DNA of 30,000 nucleotides from the NCBI GenBank assembly GCA_963575745.1, contig CAUYUJ010006347.1:399465-429464 (forward strand), written 5' to 3'. Below the pieces are notes generated by a model. That model made no database searches, was not told the DNA's origin, and saw nothing but the letters and a program-made list of their open reading frames with translations. This DNA comes from Prorocentrum cordatum. Taxonomy: Eukaryota; Sar; Dinophyceae; Prorocentrales; Prorocentraceae. Position numbers and translations under genes: made by a program. Shown here piece by piece: positions 18,986 to 29,088 of the stretch (positions are counted from its first letter, which is position 1; each line of letters starts with the position of its first letter).

Positions 18986-19894
18986 AAGGCGGTAACGCGA
19001 AAACTATGCAACAAAAACGTGTTTACGATTTGGCTTCTTGGCCGCCCCCCCTAGGGCTTCCACGACGGCCCAAGAAGCGCTTAGATTCTGACTGTACGAG
19101 CGTAGCTCAACAGTGAAATCGGGATCCTCAACTGCGGCTGACCTACGTTAGGCCGCGCGCTTGAATTAGGCAGTTTTCCGTTAGACAAGGGCTCAGGTGG
19201 GCGAAAAGCGCAAGAGTCAAAGCCCACCCTGACCCCAACGGTGATTGTTCAGAATTTGCTGACTGGTGGCACCGACTAGTTACGCATGCTGGCGGCAGAT
19301 GCAGCCGCTCGGGCTTGAGCTGCCATGAGGCCATCTTGACCCAGAGATGAAGAGGTGGAGCTCCAGCGCCGGACCCAAGTGTCCATGTCGGTTTGGGGCC
19401 GCACGCCAACCTTGCGCCTTAATTGGCCAAGGTGGTCTGTATGAAGTTGAGCCTCTCCGCCCAGAACGCCGCCAAAGGGCTCCCCCCCAAGGCCCGAACA
19501 TTGGCATACGCGTCGCTTTTTTGCGTCGAAAGTGCAGAAGAGTCAGGCGCGGCATAGTTGATCCTGGTTCTGTCGCTTTCTCAGAAGTGCACGATCTTGA
19601 GTCCTTTATTCTGCCAGCGCTCAAACTTAAATGTCTTTCGCTCGCATGCACCGGTGGTGCTTAGATGACCGTTTGTCCCGTGTACAAGTTCTTCCAGCAA
19701 TGGTCAGGTGCGAGGATTGTCCAAGGCCTGTGCAAGGCATTTGTCCCAGCAACCACACCATGGACAAATGCAAACTGATCATTAATAGTGAGCCCCCCAA
19801 GCCCCAACTGTCAAGGTGGAGGTAGGGCCACGTCAGGTTTCGCACATTTATCCCGCAAGTGCCTTTGTTAACAAGCAGAAAGATTCCTACCGCC
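18986..19894. other. Lower-GC unassigned stretch
   Basis: This stretch is less GC-rich and less repetitive than its neighbours. Small frames exist on both strands (minus 19280-19651, minus 19143-19409, plus 19631-19825) but their peptides match nothing known to me. The + frame at 19631 has paired cysteines (CEDC and CPSN...DKC) but is only 64 aa long. No tRNA or snRNA fold was recognised. Confidence 0.35.
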
Positions 19895-20155
19895 CCGCCT
19901 CAGCTTTCCTCCTCCCGCACTCTCTCCCGCCTTTGCTTTCCTCCTCCCCCACACCCACTCACCACGCCTCCTCCCCCACCCCTATATCTCGCGATTGCCG
20001 GCGCATGGGCGGCCCTCAGGAAGCGAGGTCGACGCTCGGGTCGTATTCGGAGCAGCCCTCCGACGGGTCCGCGTCGCCGCTTCCGAGGCACAAGTGCGAC
20101 GTCAGCCTGCCGGGCGCGCTCCAGTGGCCGTGATTGCAGCCGCATTGCGCGTACC

Positions 20156-20446
20156 TCCTCCCGTTCCTCCCGCCGCCGCCCCCCCCCTCCAATGCATCCC
20201 CCCTCCGTCCTGCACTCCCCTCCTCATACCCTCCCCCCCTCCTCCGCATCCTTCCCCTCCTTTTCCTCTTCCTCCTCCTCGTTTTCTTCCTCCTCCTCCT
20301 CTTCCTCCTCGTTTTCCTCTTTCTTTCCCTCGTCTTCATCATCGTCCTCATCGTCCTCCTCATCCTCGTCCCCGTCCTCCTCCTCCTCCTCCTCCTCTTC
20401 CTCCTCCTCCTCCTCCTTCTCCTCCTCCTCCTCGTCCTCCTCCTCC
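20156..20446. repeat. (TCC)n-rich polypyrimidine tract at the LINE 5' edge
   Basis: Almost all bases are C or T on the + strand, mainly TCC triplets with TTCC and CGTCC interruptions. The tract ends exactly where the spliced-leader copy begins. A looser pyrimidine-rich stretch lies at 19895-19990, with ordinary GC-rich sequence between. Confidence 0.9.
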
Positions 20447-20468
20447 TCCGTAGCCATTTTGGCTCAAG
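20447..20468 (+). other. Genomic copy of the dinoflagellate spliced leader (relict SL)
   Basis: All 22 positions match the dinoflagellate SL consensus as I know it: T, then CCGTAGCCATTTT, then GGCTCAAG. The next bases are ATG, not a GT splice donor, so this is not an SL RNA gene. It is the mark of a mature trans-spliced mRNA that was reverse transcribed and inserted. The + strand downstream encodes the LINE, so the leader sits at the element's 5' end in the right orientation. Confidence 0.93.
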
Positions 20469-20636
20469 ATGCCTGCACATTGGGGGATCCGCGCCTCCGT
20501 GCCTGCAAGGATACCGCTGTCATCGCGGCAGGCAAGGCAGTTTTGCCTGGCAGTGTTTCTCAGCCTTCACTGGGGGATTTGGGCTCCCTCACTTCCAGCC
20601 CCGTGCTCGTTCCCTCAGTCTGCTGCCAACAGTTCG

Positions 20637-21820
20637 ATGGCCGCCCTGGTTGCGAGCTCGACGCCGAAGGGGGTCAGAAAGGATGCTACGAAGCAGAAGC
20701 CCGATCGTGGTCTTCGTCGGTTCGCTGTTTACGCTGCTGCTTCCAGTGCGCCAGAAGCACATCGCATGGACGAGGAGGAGTCGGACCCAGACATCGGCGA
20801 TGAGCACATCCGCATCCTCTGCTCCGAGGTGGTCTCCGAGCGTCTCGTCACCCTCCAGCGCTCCATGGACGACGCCGTGGGCAAGTCGGTCAAATCCGCG
20901 GTGGAGACCGAGGCGGGCTCCATCGCGTCCGCCTTCCAGCGGGATTTCGACTCCTGCTTCGAGAAATGCCAGAAGGATCTGCAAGCTTTCCCTGGCAAGC
21001 TGGACCAACAAATCCGCAACTCCGTCGCGCCCAAGCTCGATGAGCTGCCCCGTGAGGTCACGGCACGCTGCGACGACCTCAAGCGCGACGTCCTCCTGGT
21101 GGACCAGAAGGTCGAGACCCACGCAAAGCTCCTCGCCGAGATGCAAGAGCAGACCACCAAGCTCCAGTCGGCCCTCGTCGAGGCGAACTCGGCTCGCCCC
21201 GCGCCCAAGAACCTGGCGGGCATCATTCAGTTCGATCGCGACACAGACCCGACCATCATCAAACTCAACGCAGGCAAGCTCGTGTCGCGCCAGGCTGTCA
21301 TTGAGATTATTCCCCCATGGTTGGCAGAGCACAACATCGAGGAGTCCAACTGGAACATCGACTCGCCCGACCATCTGTCCAAGATGTTCACGATGCGCCT
21401 CACCGGTGCGGCGGGGCTGGCCTCGCGGAGGGTTCAGAAGCTCCTGTCCAGCCTGCGCCTCTCCAGCAGCTCTCGGCGCGAGTTCGAGGTGGCCGCCCAG
21501 TATGGAGGGGCTGCCCGTCTGCATGTCTCCGGCGACAAGAACCCGAAGCAGATCAAGCTGGAACTCACGGGCCGCAAGATGCGCAACAAGTTGCAGGATA
21601 TCTATGGCCGCGAGCAGAAGATCTCCCTGACAGAGATCGTGGCTGGCTCTCGCTGGGGCGGGACGCGCTGCGCAAGATCGAGGTGCTCCCAGGCCGCGAG
21701 GCCACTCGGATCATGTGGAACCCAGGCACCATCGCCAAGTTCGGAGTGTCCAAGGAGACGGTCGTCGAGGCAGCGCAGGAGATCATCCAGCCCGATAGTG
21801 GGCCTGCGTGGTGCCTTTAG
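20637..21820 (+). pseudogene. LINE ORF1-like protein, coiled coil plus basic C-terminal domain, one frameshift
   Basis: The start chosen is the Met at 20637 (MAALVASSTPKGVRKDATKQ); an upstream in-frame Met at 20469 touches the spliced leader. Residues 55-185 are rich in heptad-like Leu/Val spacing with many charged residues, as in a coiled coil (ERLVTLQRSMDDAV, then KLDQQIRNS, then LLAEMQEQTTKLQSALVEA). Residues 190-335 form a globular region (LAGIIQFDRDTDPTIIKLNA, VQKLLSSLRL, GRKMRNKLQDIYG). Near 21645-21665 the match moves to another frame, which continues DALRKIEVLPGREATRIMW and ends at a TAG at 21818. LINE ORF1 proteins bind the element RNA and act as chaperones, which is the likely role here. 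Assignment rests on layout and general character, not on a specific catalytic motif. Confidence 0.7.
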
Positions 21821-22736
21821 CCACTTCGCGGCCCTCTTTGGCCGATCGCAGCTCCCATTTTTGCGCGACGCCCCCACAGCTGGAGGCCTGCGTTTTTGCC
21901 TTTGGAACTCCAGAGCTTTCTTGCAATATCAAGGCGCTCGCGCTGATGTGAAATTGGGGTACCTCCAGAGGCTCCGACTGGGCTCTACAGACACTGCCCT
22001 GCAGGAGGCCCATCAGTGCGAGTCTCAGTGAGTTTCGTTGATTAGACGGGCTCTCCCATGCGCTCTGATTTGTTCGAATTTCTGCGGGGGGGGCCGGGCA
22101 GGGCGAATCCGTGGCGGGGTAGCCACCATCGTGCCTGATATAGTTCTTCCTGGCCAAGGTTGCTCCTCCCCTCCTCCTGGCGTTACTTGCGCGCCTACTT
22201 CTTTCGTTCCTGGCCGCGCGTTAAAAGTGGTGTTTGGGAGTCAGGCTGCTAAGCTTATCCATTATAACATACACAAGCATGGTTTATCCTCGGATCAGGT
22301 TATGGATGCGTGCGACCATGTCGAGCGAGATCGGACGTTAGCTGAATCATCTCCTGAATCTGTTTTGCTAGTGGCGCACGGCGATTTTGACTTTGCGAGC
22401 GAAGAAAAACGGAGCTTCGCGCAGCCATCGGAGGCTCAGAGGATTGCCGGACCCCATCACGCCCAAGCCCCACGTTGGTCTGCAACGTTAGACAAGCTTG
22501 TGGGAATCTCTGCCGCTGCCGCCACGCACTACGACAAGGGTGCGGATGCCGCTGCTGCTATTGATCGCTTCTGGTGCTCCGGGTCTGGATGGGTGCCCAC
22601 TCAGGTCTGCGCTTCTGCTCGCGTCGAGGGCGCCCCCGAAGTACTCCACCGCACTAAGATCAGCGACCGCGCGGCCCTCATCATCGCCACGTGCCAGAGG
22701 AAACCCCAAACCCCGACGAAGCGCCCCATGCCTTAG
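21783..22736 (+). pseudogene. LINE ORF2 endonuclease domain (EEP/APE-like), decayed
   Basis: The frame continues from the ORF1 register. LRFCLWNSRAFL places the metal-site Asn at 21906, and TALQEAH places the catalytic Glu at 22005. GGVATIVPD, HGDFDF (22380-22394; the usual GDxN has Asp for Asn here), a DRFW segment and ISDRAAL (22659-22676) follow. The last should be S-D-H; the general-base His is replaced by Arg at 22668-22670. A TGA at 22029 interrupts the domain and a TAG ends it at 22734. The enzyme nicks target DNA to prime reverse transcription, but this copy cannot be active. The motif order makes the EEP call firm even though the sequence is eroded. Confidence 0.78.
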
Positions 22737-23367
22737 CATATATGTTCCTCTACTGTCTTCAAATCCATCCCACCGAAGTTTGAAGAGATTGCGGAAGCGC
22801 CATTATTGCTTACGTGCCCTCCAAGGCGCCAAGCTAGGTATAAGTTCCTCATGCAAGAAGCCCGCAGAGGAGCTCGTGACATGCTCATGGGCACCCGTCG
22901 GACCCTCGCACGCTTCTTCTTCTTCTGGCTCGGGTACGATCGCGAGCTGTATGGCGCCAGGCCTGGATGTCCTGTCGGCGGTGCGCCTGCTTGGCTCGCA
23001 CACTGCCGCGGCCGATTTCATCCGCATTGATGGCCATCGCGTTTCGCTCGCGCATCCAGCGGCGCTCCAGCGCTGGACAAATGAAGCGCAGCTACGCGCT
23101 GCCAATCTTGATCGCGCTGCTGCTCGCGCTACACTTGAGGAGGCGGGCGGAGAAGGAGGAAGACATAATGAGAGACAGCAATTACATGCTTTTGAGAGGA
23201 GAGCACGGATATGGGCCCCCTTCGCTCGTCGTCTTACTTTTCGTGCTGCGGTCGTGGATGGTCTTAAGGTGGAGGAGGTGGCGGACAGACACAAAGCATT
23301 GGTCCCGCACTGGGGCCCCATTTTTTCTCGTTCCCCACGGTCCGAGAAATCTGCCAAGTCGTACTGA
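22737..23367 (+). pseudogene. LINE ORF2 linker between endonuclease and RT, frameshifted
   Basis: Just past the TAG at 22734 the same frame resumes with STVFKSIPPKFEEIAEAP and RYKFLMQEARRGARDMLM, which resembles the basic helical segment that follows the endonuclease in this LINE class. Near 22930 the match moves to the next frame (VSLAHPAALQRWTNEAQLRA, then FARRLTFRAAVVDGLKV, then HKALVPHWGPIFS), ending at a stop at 23365. No catalytic residues are expected in this region. Confidence 0.6.
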
Positions 23368-23399
23368 ACCCGCTTCGCGAACCCCGTCGACTTCTCAGA

Positions 23400-24507
23400 T
23401 TGCCCGACCCGACGTTGGCGATGATGAAGAGAGTTGCATTTCGAGTCAGCGATTCTGCTCCAGGCGTGGATCGCCTATGCTACGCGGCCTGGCTGGCCCA
23501 CCCGAGTGGCCTGCTGCTTTTGTGCGACGTCCTGCCGTGGATGTTGGCGGACAATGGCCTTTTCCTCGAGGGAAGCATCGCCCCCCAGGCCTTCCTGCCG
23601 AAGGGCGAGGCCAGCACGGACACGAGAGAGGGCGAATGCGAGAGAGAGGCCTCATCAGTGCGTGTGCTGGGTATACGTAACACTAGCATCAAGCTCCTGA
23701 CGGCGACTGTGAATGTTGCCATCCAGCGGCCCCTGGCCCGTTTCGTTCCTGCTGACCAATTTGGTTTCATGAAAGGCCGGAACTTTTGCACGAACAGATT
23801 AGAGGTTGACGCGCTCTCTCGTGCCCACTCGTCGGCGCCTGAAGCCGACCACCTGTGCCCCGCGCTCTACGCGCTGCATCATGGCCACGCGTTCCCCAGC
23901 CGGTCGCAGGAGTTCGTGCTTCTCGTCCTCTCTCGAATGGGGTTTCCAATTCCGCTGCCGCGCTTCGTCTCGACTCTGTATAATTGCATACAGGGTGTGA
24001 TGTCGGCCCAGGGGCTCATTATCCACGCGCGTTGGATTCGTTCTGGCAATATCCAGGGATGTGCTCTCTCAGGTTTGTTTTTCGCTGCTGCTCCATCGCC
24101 GGCGTTATTGGATATCCACCGGTGCTTCGAGCCCCCGCGGAAGGGGATCAACCGTGCCTGCGCCGATTACCTCGGAGGGGCGCTGGCTGACCTGCGCACG
24201 TTGCTGCAGTTACGCCGAGTGATGAGAGCTGTCGAGATCGTGGCCCACCTGTACCTGAAAGCCCACATGTGTATGATCACCCCTGTCTCTGGCCCCTGCA
24301 CCCGAGCTGAAGTCCCGCGTTCAAAGCTTTCTGAGGACATTCATCCCCGAGTGGGCCACCTTCCGTATCGAGCCAAAGCTCTTCTACCTCGGCATTTGGA
24401 TTGGTCCCTCGACAGTGTTCGAGGACTCCCGGCAATTTCCTCGTCAGAAGTATCGGGCCCGTGCAGCAGCCGTGGGCGCTGGCAACACCCCTGCATTATC
24501 GTCGTAA
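23400..24507 (+). pseudogene. LINE ORF2 reverse transcriptase domain, catalytically dead
   Basis: Numbered from 23400, motifs appear in canonical order. DSAPGVDRLCYAAW is at 18-31, LPKGE at 66-70, VLGIRNTSIKLLTATVN at 89-105, DQFGFMKGR at 119-127, motif A-like HAFPSRSQEF at 163-172, SGNIQGCALSGLFFAAA at 215-231, and motif C CADY at 254-257. The motif A Asp expected four residues before the A-F-P-S string is His (codon 23877-23879). The second Asp of the usual A-D-D box is Tyr (24168-24170). At about 24285 the match moves to another frame (FIPEWATFRIEPKLFYLGIW, GPSTVFEDSRQFPRQKYRAR) and meets a TAA at 24505. In intact elements the enzyme copies the LINE RNA at the nicked target. Identification as non-LTR RT is strong. 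Confidence 0.9.
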
Positions 24508-25317
24508 GTGTTGTACAGTACGCGCTGCACGTCGGCGTTGAGCTACGTCATGCAGTTTTTGCCCCTGGCAGTGTCGATGAAGGAGGCGGAGAAAAGGGGC
24601 CCTGGCGCAAGCCTTCCGCCTGCCCCTTGGCGCTCTCGGTGCACGCGAATGGGCGCAGCTGAAAGACTGGCGCGGCCCCAAGGTTTGCCCGCTCGAGATC
24701 CTCAGCATCGCCTCGCTCGCTCGGACCGCGATCGTGACCCTCCCCGGTTGTGGGCGCATCTACCGCTGGTTGGTGGAAAAGACAGATACTCCCCACTCCC
24801 GTGAACTTGACGAGCGCCGCCTGTCTGTCATTCCTCCTGGGCGCCGTTGCCCACCGCACTGGAAGCGCAGGGCTTGCGTCGAGCACGACACCGCGGTCGG
24901 CGACGCCAGCCCCGCGCATGCTGCCGCTGCTCAAGCCTGTCGGGAAAATGAAGTGAAGCCCCAGCGCTTCGCCAAGACTGAGTTGCTGGCCAAATGATGC
25001 TTTGCCCGCTCTCTACACCCACCGCCTCCTGAAGTGGTGGCCAGACCGTGCCGCGACGATCGCCGCCACCGATTGGATCGCCACTCGTGAGATCCTGACG
25101 TCTGCCCCCCCTTCATGGGCCTGGGTATCGAACAATGCGCGGGGGCTGGCTGACTTCCCACCGCATCCTGAATGGGCAAGGCCGTGTAGGATGCATTCTT
25201 GGTTGTGTACATGAGTTCGGCAGACAGTGTCACTACGCCTCGTGTCCCAGGCTTGCCTGGTCTGTCTCGACTGTGCTCAGATTTCGCTCGTCATCGTCCG
25301 ATCCGCTCGCTCGTTGA
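24508..25317 (+). pseudogene. LINE ORF2 C-terminal region with CCHC-type zinc knuckle, frameshifted
   Basis: After the TAA at 24505 the frame goes on with STRCTSALSYVMQFLPL, typical of the thumb-side helix in this class. The match moves at about 24614 to a frame reading FRLPLGALGAREWAQLKDW and LARTAIVTLPGCGRIYRW (frame open to 24997). Another shift leads to 25135-25317, where GCILGCVHEFGRQCHYASC places C-X3-C-X8-H-X3-C at 25192-25245. Such a knuckle near the ORF2 C terminus is common in LINEs and is thought to bind nucleic acid. The stretch 24998-25134 between the last two frames cannot be assigned with confidence. Confidence 0.65.
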
Positions 25318-26178
25318 GGAATCCCAGGTTGCGCCATCCAGATATTCGAGGAAGTCTTTTTAGCCCGCCACATTTACCACTCCCTCCGCCGCCTTCCTTT
25401 TTCCTCCCTCTCGAATCCAATGATCAACCTCGGCGCTGGCCCCCCCGTCCTCCTCCTCCTCCTCCTCCTCCTCCTTCTCCTGCCCCTCCTCTCCACTTCC
25501 TTCGCCTCCCCCCCTGGGCTGAGAAAAGACTTCCAACCAAAGGCCAGACCACCGCAAGTCCCCGAGGGACACGACGCGTGCGCCGGCTCACGCAGGCAAT
25601 TTCAGTAGTTCCCAGCCCCTGTGCGAAGCGGCGCCTCTTTTTTCGGCACGGCGGGGAACAGGGAGAACAAGGAGAGCAAGAAGGCCAGGCAGCTCTAGCG
25701 GATGGACATTGGGACGGCGGCTCCTCGGCGTTTTCGGCGCGTTGCTGACAGTGATGGCCATGCTGTTGAGTTCACCGCCCTAGGTCCCACGCCCCCTGCT
25801 ACCCTTCGCCGTGGACAAGATGGAACGCCGAAAAGAAATTGCGAGACAGGGGCCCCTGATCAGAGATGGAGGAGTGCATGTGGCTCGCGCACGCCCAGCG
25901 CTAGTGATCGTCGGAGGGAAGTGCAAAATCGGCAGGCAGGTGCAGCAGCTGCAGACGCAGCATTCGATGAGGCCCCCCTGGCCGCCTCTACTTTTCCCGC
26001 GCCTTCGCCGCCAAGGAGTGGAACGCGCGCAGGCTTCCCTTGGCCTTCCCAGTGGCCGGCTCCGCCAGGTGCCAGTGTCAATGCGGGGCCGGGTGGTCCT
26101 CAGCATCATCATCGCGCTGGACGGCAGCGGAGAGGCTGCCGGCGACAGCGGAGCTGACTCCCTCGGCCGTGGAGATCC
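25318..26178. other. Pyrimidine-rich LINE 3' side and unassigned spacer
   Basis: Positions 25367-25420 are pyrimidine-rich and 25449-25475 is a (CTC)n microsatellite, echoing the tract at the LINE 5' edge. From 25500 to 26178 several + frames are open, but the peptides are unremarkable. The stretch may hold the 5' part of the second LINE. No spliced leader was found in it. Confidence 0.4.
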
Positions 26179-27130
26179 ATGGATGCGCCCAGCTATTTGT
26201 CTGCATTGCACGCGAAGCTCAGCATGAAGAGTTTTCAACGCGCAGGCGGTAGTGCATCGGCAGCATCAGCCAGGGGCCCCTCGAGCCCCTTACGTTCGGA
26301 GTCTCACCCTGATACGGCGGCAGCGAGTGCAGCCCCGTTGCATGAAGGTAGCGAGTCCAGAGTGTCAGTGCGGCTTGAGAAGATCATGAAGAGAACGGCG
26401 GCCAGTGGGGCGCGCATCACTAGGTTTGAAGACGGGTATACTGCCCTCATGGAACGTTTGGGGCGGGTGGAAAGGGCATTCGATCTTGCCCGTGCTGAGC
26501 CGAGAGCCCCCATCGCCAGGTCTGCAGATTGGGATCGCCCAGAGGACCATTTTCTTTTCGTCTTCAATTCGAAAGAGCCAGTCATGGTCACCGCGTTGAC
26601 CATCTCGATGCAAGGTGCGTCGGGGGCGCGCAGCGTCGAGCTCGGCGAAGGGCGCCGCGCCGAGGGGCCCCAGATGTCAATGTCATCCGCTTTGCGCTTC
26701 GACGCTGGCGAAGAGGAGACTCGTCTCGCGGCGGAGGCGCAGGTTCGACCGCGCTGCACTGCGCCACGGCCCAGGTAGCTGGAGACGGCTCAAGACGACA
26801 ACGCGAGGCAGACGAGCGGTGGGGAGCTTCTCGGGCCTGGACAAGAACAAGCATGACATCGGCAGGGGGCGGGCTCGCAAGCAGCCCGCGACGGCGTCGG
26901 CCACGAACCTCGGGCAGAACGTCTTCGTGGCTCGCGAGGCGGGCACGCTCACTATCCAGTGGCAGCCTATCGCGACGCTTGAGGCGCACCCGGCGGGCCC
27001 GCCCCGCGCGCGCGCAGGAACTTGGCCAGCCTGGCTGAATGGGTCTGGAGCGCGGCAGGCCGGCGCCCATTGCCGACCGCTTCTTCGCGAGGGCGCAGGT
27101 GTCGACCACGCGCGAGGGTGACCCTACGCC
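26179..27130 (+). pseudogene. Possible LINE ORF1-like remnant
   Basis: The + frame from 26179 has a Ser/Ala-rich start, then a helical stretch (RVSVRLEKIMKRT, RITRFEDGYTALMERLGRVE) and WDRPEDHFLFVFNSKEPVMV. After 26780 another frame carries NLGQNVFVAREAGTLTIQWQ, and near 27040 a third carries GLERGRPAPIADRFFARAQ. These resemble parts of dinoflagellate LINE ORF1 proteins as I remember them, including the basic, Trp-containing C-terminal half. At least two frame changes make it a pseudogene if real. It shares little direct sequence with the ORF1 at 20637, so it would belong to a different LINE family. Confidence 0.4.
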
Positions 27131-28105
27131 GGAGTGGCGCCCGGCGCTGGCCCAAAGGGGGTCGGGTGATTTTTCTCGCGGAGTGAGCTCGACCTCGCGT
27201 CGGCACCCGCATTGTGCGATTACGCTCGCATCTAAGCGCGCAAAGTTCGGGCCCGCCTGTCGCAATCGACAGCGACGCGCACGCGTCGCACACTACAGCT
27301 TGCATTGGTTACCCGAGGGGGAGCCAGGCGACCAGACGGCGCGATTGCCGCCCCAGGACCAGCCCCGAATCCCAGCCCAAACCCCAATGCGTCTGGCTTG
27401 AATATCTCTGGATATTTTTGGATCTGTCTCAATATATTTGAATGTGTGTGACCATGATGTGGATCTATGCTATCATGTGTTATCGAGAGATATCCAAACA
27501 TTGCCCAGGCTCTCGGACGGGGCCGGCATTGGCCAAGACGCCGGGCCTGGTCTGACGTCATCGCGACGCAGCCCGGCAGTACCAGACCTCATCGCGGTTG
27601 CCCCCATCAGCGTCTGCTTTCGCAGCGCCTCCGAAGTGCCGCTCAGGGCGCCCGAATTCAAACGGCGGAATTCCGCGGTTCCCCGCCGGCGCAAAAAATC
27701 TCGAGCGGCGCCCCGCCGATCGTCGATGCAGCGCGGCAGCGCGCTCTTGCGCGATTGCGTTCGGCCCCCACGGGCGCCACGGAAGCCGCGCGCCACATGT
27801 CACTCTAGCCTAGGGTGGCTCACGCGTGTTGTCGAAGGCGCCGGGGAGTGGACGACGCTGACTTCGGCTCGCCGTCCCCGACATTCCCGCCGCGGAACTG
27901 CCGCGCATTCTGCCGTTGCCAGACCGAAAGCTGCGCGCGTCGACTTCGGCTTCGGAGCCAGTTAGCTGCCTCGCACGCCGCTGGGTGCACCGCCCTTCGC
28001 GCTTCTGAAGAGCCCCGCGGCGGACGCCCAACAGTCGTGGAGGCGGCCTAGCGCGCAGGGCCCTCCCCCACCCCCCCACACACCACACCACCACATCCCT
28101 GCCTC
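27131..28105. other. Unassigned GC-rich sequence with an AT-rich island
   Basis: Positions 27397-27500 form a local AT-rich island (AATATCTCTGGATATTTTTG and similar) with short GATAT strings. The rest is GC-rich with overlapping Arg/Ala/Pro-rich frames that look compositional. If the second LINE is real, this is its ORF1-ORF2 junction and the N-terminal part of its endonuclease, too eroded to align by eye. Confidence 0.35.
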
Positions 28106-28720
28106 TTGCGCAGAGCCCCCCCGCGCAGGGGGCGCTGCCGCGCTAGCCCCCTGCCCCCCCGCCCCCGCCCCTTTACATATGAGTTGGGTGTCTGTGGCCG
28201 AGTCTTGGCTCCGAGGATTTGCAACTCGGCCTCTGGGTTGTGTCCCCGGCAGTGCAACGTCTGCAATGTCGATCTAGACGTTGCCGCCGCTTGCCGCCTT
28301 CGGGATCGCATCAAGGCCAGGGTTAGCGTTATCCGCGGTGCCCCGCTTAAGCTTGGGTTTGTCCTCTAGGGGGATACTAGTGTCTGCAGCGGCGACAGAT
28401 AATTGGGGGCGTCTCGATCTGCGGCCCGGTCGACCTGGTGACGGCGCGCGGCGCGCCACCTTCAGGTTGCCCACCGAACTGGCGAGCGACCTCCCCGAGC
28501 GCCGCCATCGGGGCACTCGGTCACATCCCAGGGTGGGCCACACTTCGACGGCCGCCCCTCCAAGGCTTCTCAGTCAGGGCTGGCCGCCGCTAAACGTTCG
28601 TGGAGGGCCCGAGGAATTGCGCAGTTCGAGAGTCAGCGGTCGCGCCTCATTAACTGCCACATTTGCGGAGCGACCAGCCTCGGAAGGGCGCGACCCTCGC
28701 TCCCGCCCGTCACGCGCCCA
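28106..28720 (+). pseudogene. Possible LINE endonuclease remnant
   Basis: A frame ending at 28369 reads GRVLAPRICNSASGLCPRQC, then NVCNVDLDVAAACRLRDRIK and LKLGFVL-stop-GDT. This resembles the stretch leading to the GDxN motif of LINE endonucleases, with a stop just before the GD pair. A second frame continues VSAAATDNWGRLDLRPG and later VSGRASLTATFAERP, which sits where an S-D-H motif is expected but has G-R instead. The call rests on order and general resemblance only. Confidence 0.38.
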
Positions 28721-29088
28721 CCTCTATTCGGATTTTGTTTTCGCGGAGATGGCTGCGGCCTGGGCTGCAAGCGGCCGCGGAGGTAAATTGCCCCGCCCGC
28801 CGGCCGCGCATCCCCGGGCGGAAGAGGGCGGCCGACAGGCGCGCTCAGCGCGGGAATGGTTTCGCCGGGCGCAGAAGTTCAGCCCCTCGCTCGCTGCAGA
28901 AGGGAACTCGCGGGCGGATGGGGGGATCGAGCCGAGCCGCCAACGCGCGAGCGTTGGCCCAATGCCAGCGCCCCGTCTTCGAGGAGACCGCTTCTCCCGC
29001 GCTCGGCGGGCGGTGCAAGGAGCGGGCGGGGCGCGGGCAAGGGCCGGGCCCTTCGGAGCTCGCCCCCCGCTCTGCGCCTCCCAGATTT

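Larger units (their letters stand above)
20447..25317 (+). mobile_element. Full-length but inactivated LINE (EEP endonuclease type) starting with the spliced leader
   Basis: The order is SL, ORF1-like coiled-coil protein, EEP endonuclease, linker, reverse transcriptase, and C-terminal CCHC zinc knuckle, as in dinoflagellate LINEs. Most coding sequence lies in one frame (codon starts at multiples of 3 in window coordinates) from 20469 to about 22900 and again from about 23400 to 24280. It moves to other frames at about 21650-21780, 22940-23367, 24289-24615, 24614-24997 and 25135-25317. In-frame stops lie at 22029, 22734 and 24505. The 5' boundary is firm because of the leader. The 3' boundary is uncertain and could extend toward the TCC tract at about 25449; no poly-A tail was seen. 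Confidence 0.88.

Noticed and set aside
20447-20468. Spliced-leader RNA gene
   Set aside because: The leader is followed by ATG and LINE coding sequence, not by a GT donor and an Sm-site-bearing intron.
20016-20480. Minus-strand Arg-rich and Glu-rich frames across the TCC tract
   Set aside because: They are direct translations of the microsatellite.
20589-21524. Minus-strand frame of 311 codons opposite ORF1
   Set aside because: It is the shadow of the ORF1 coding strand; the + strand frame has the coiled-coil pattern and the spliced leader upstream.
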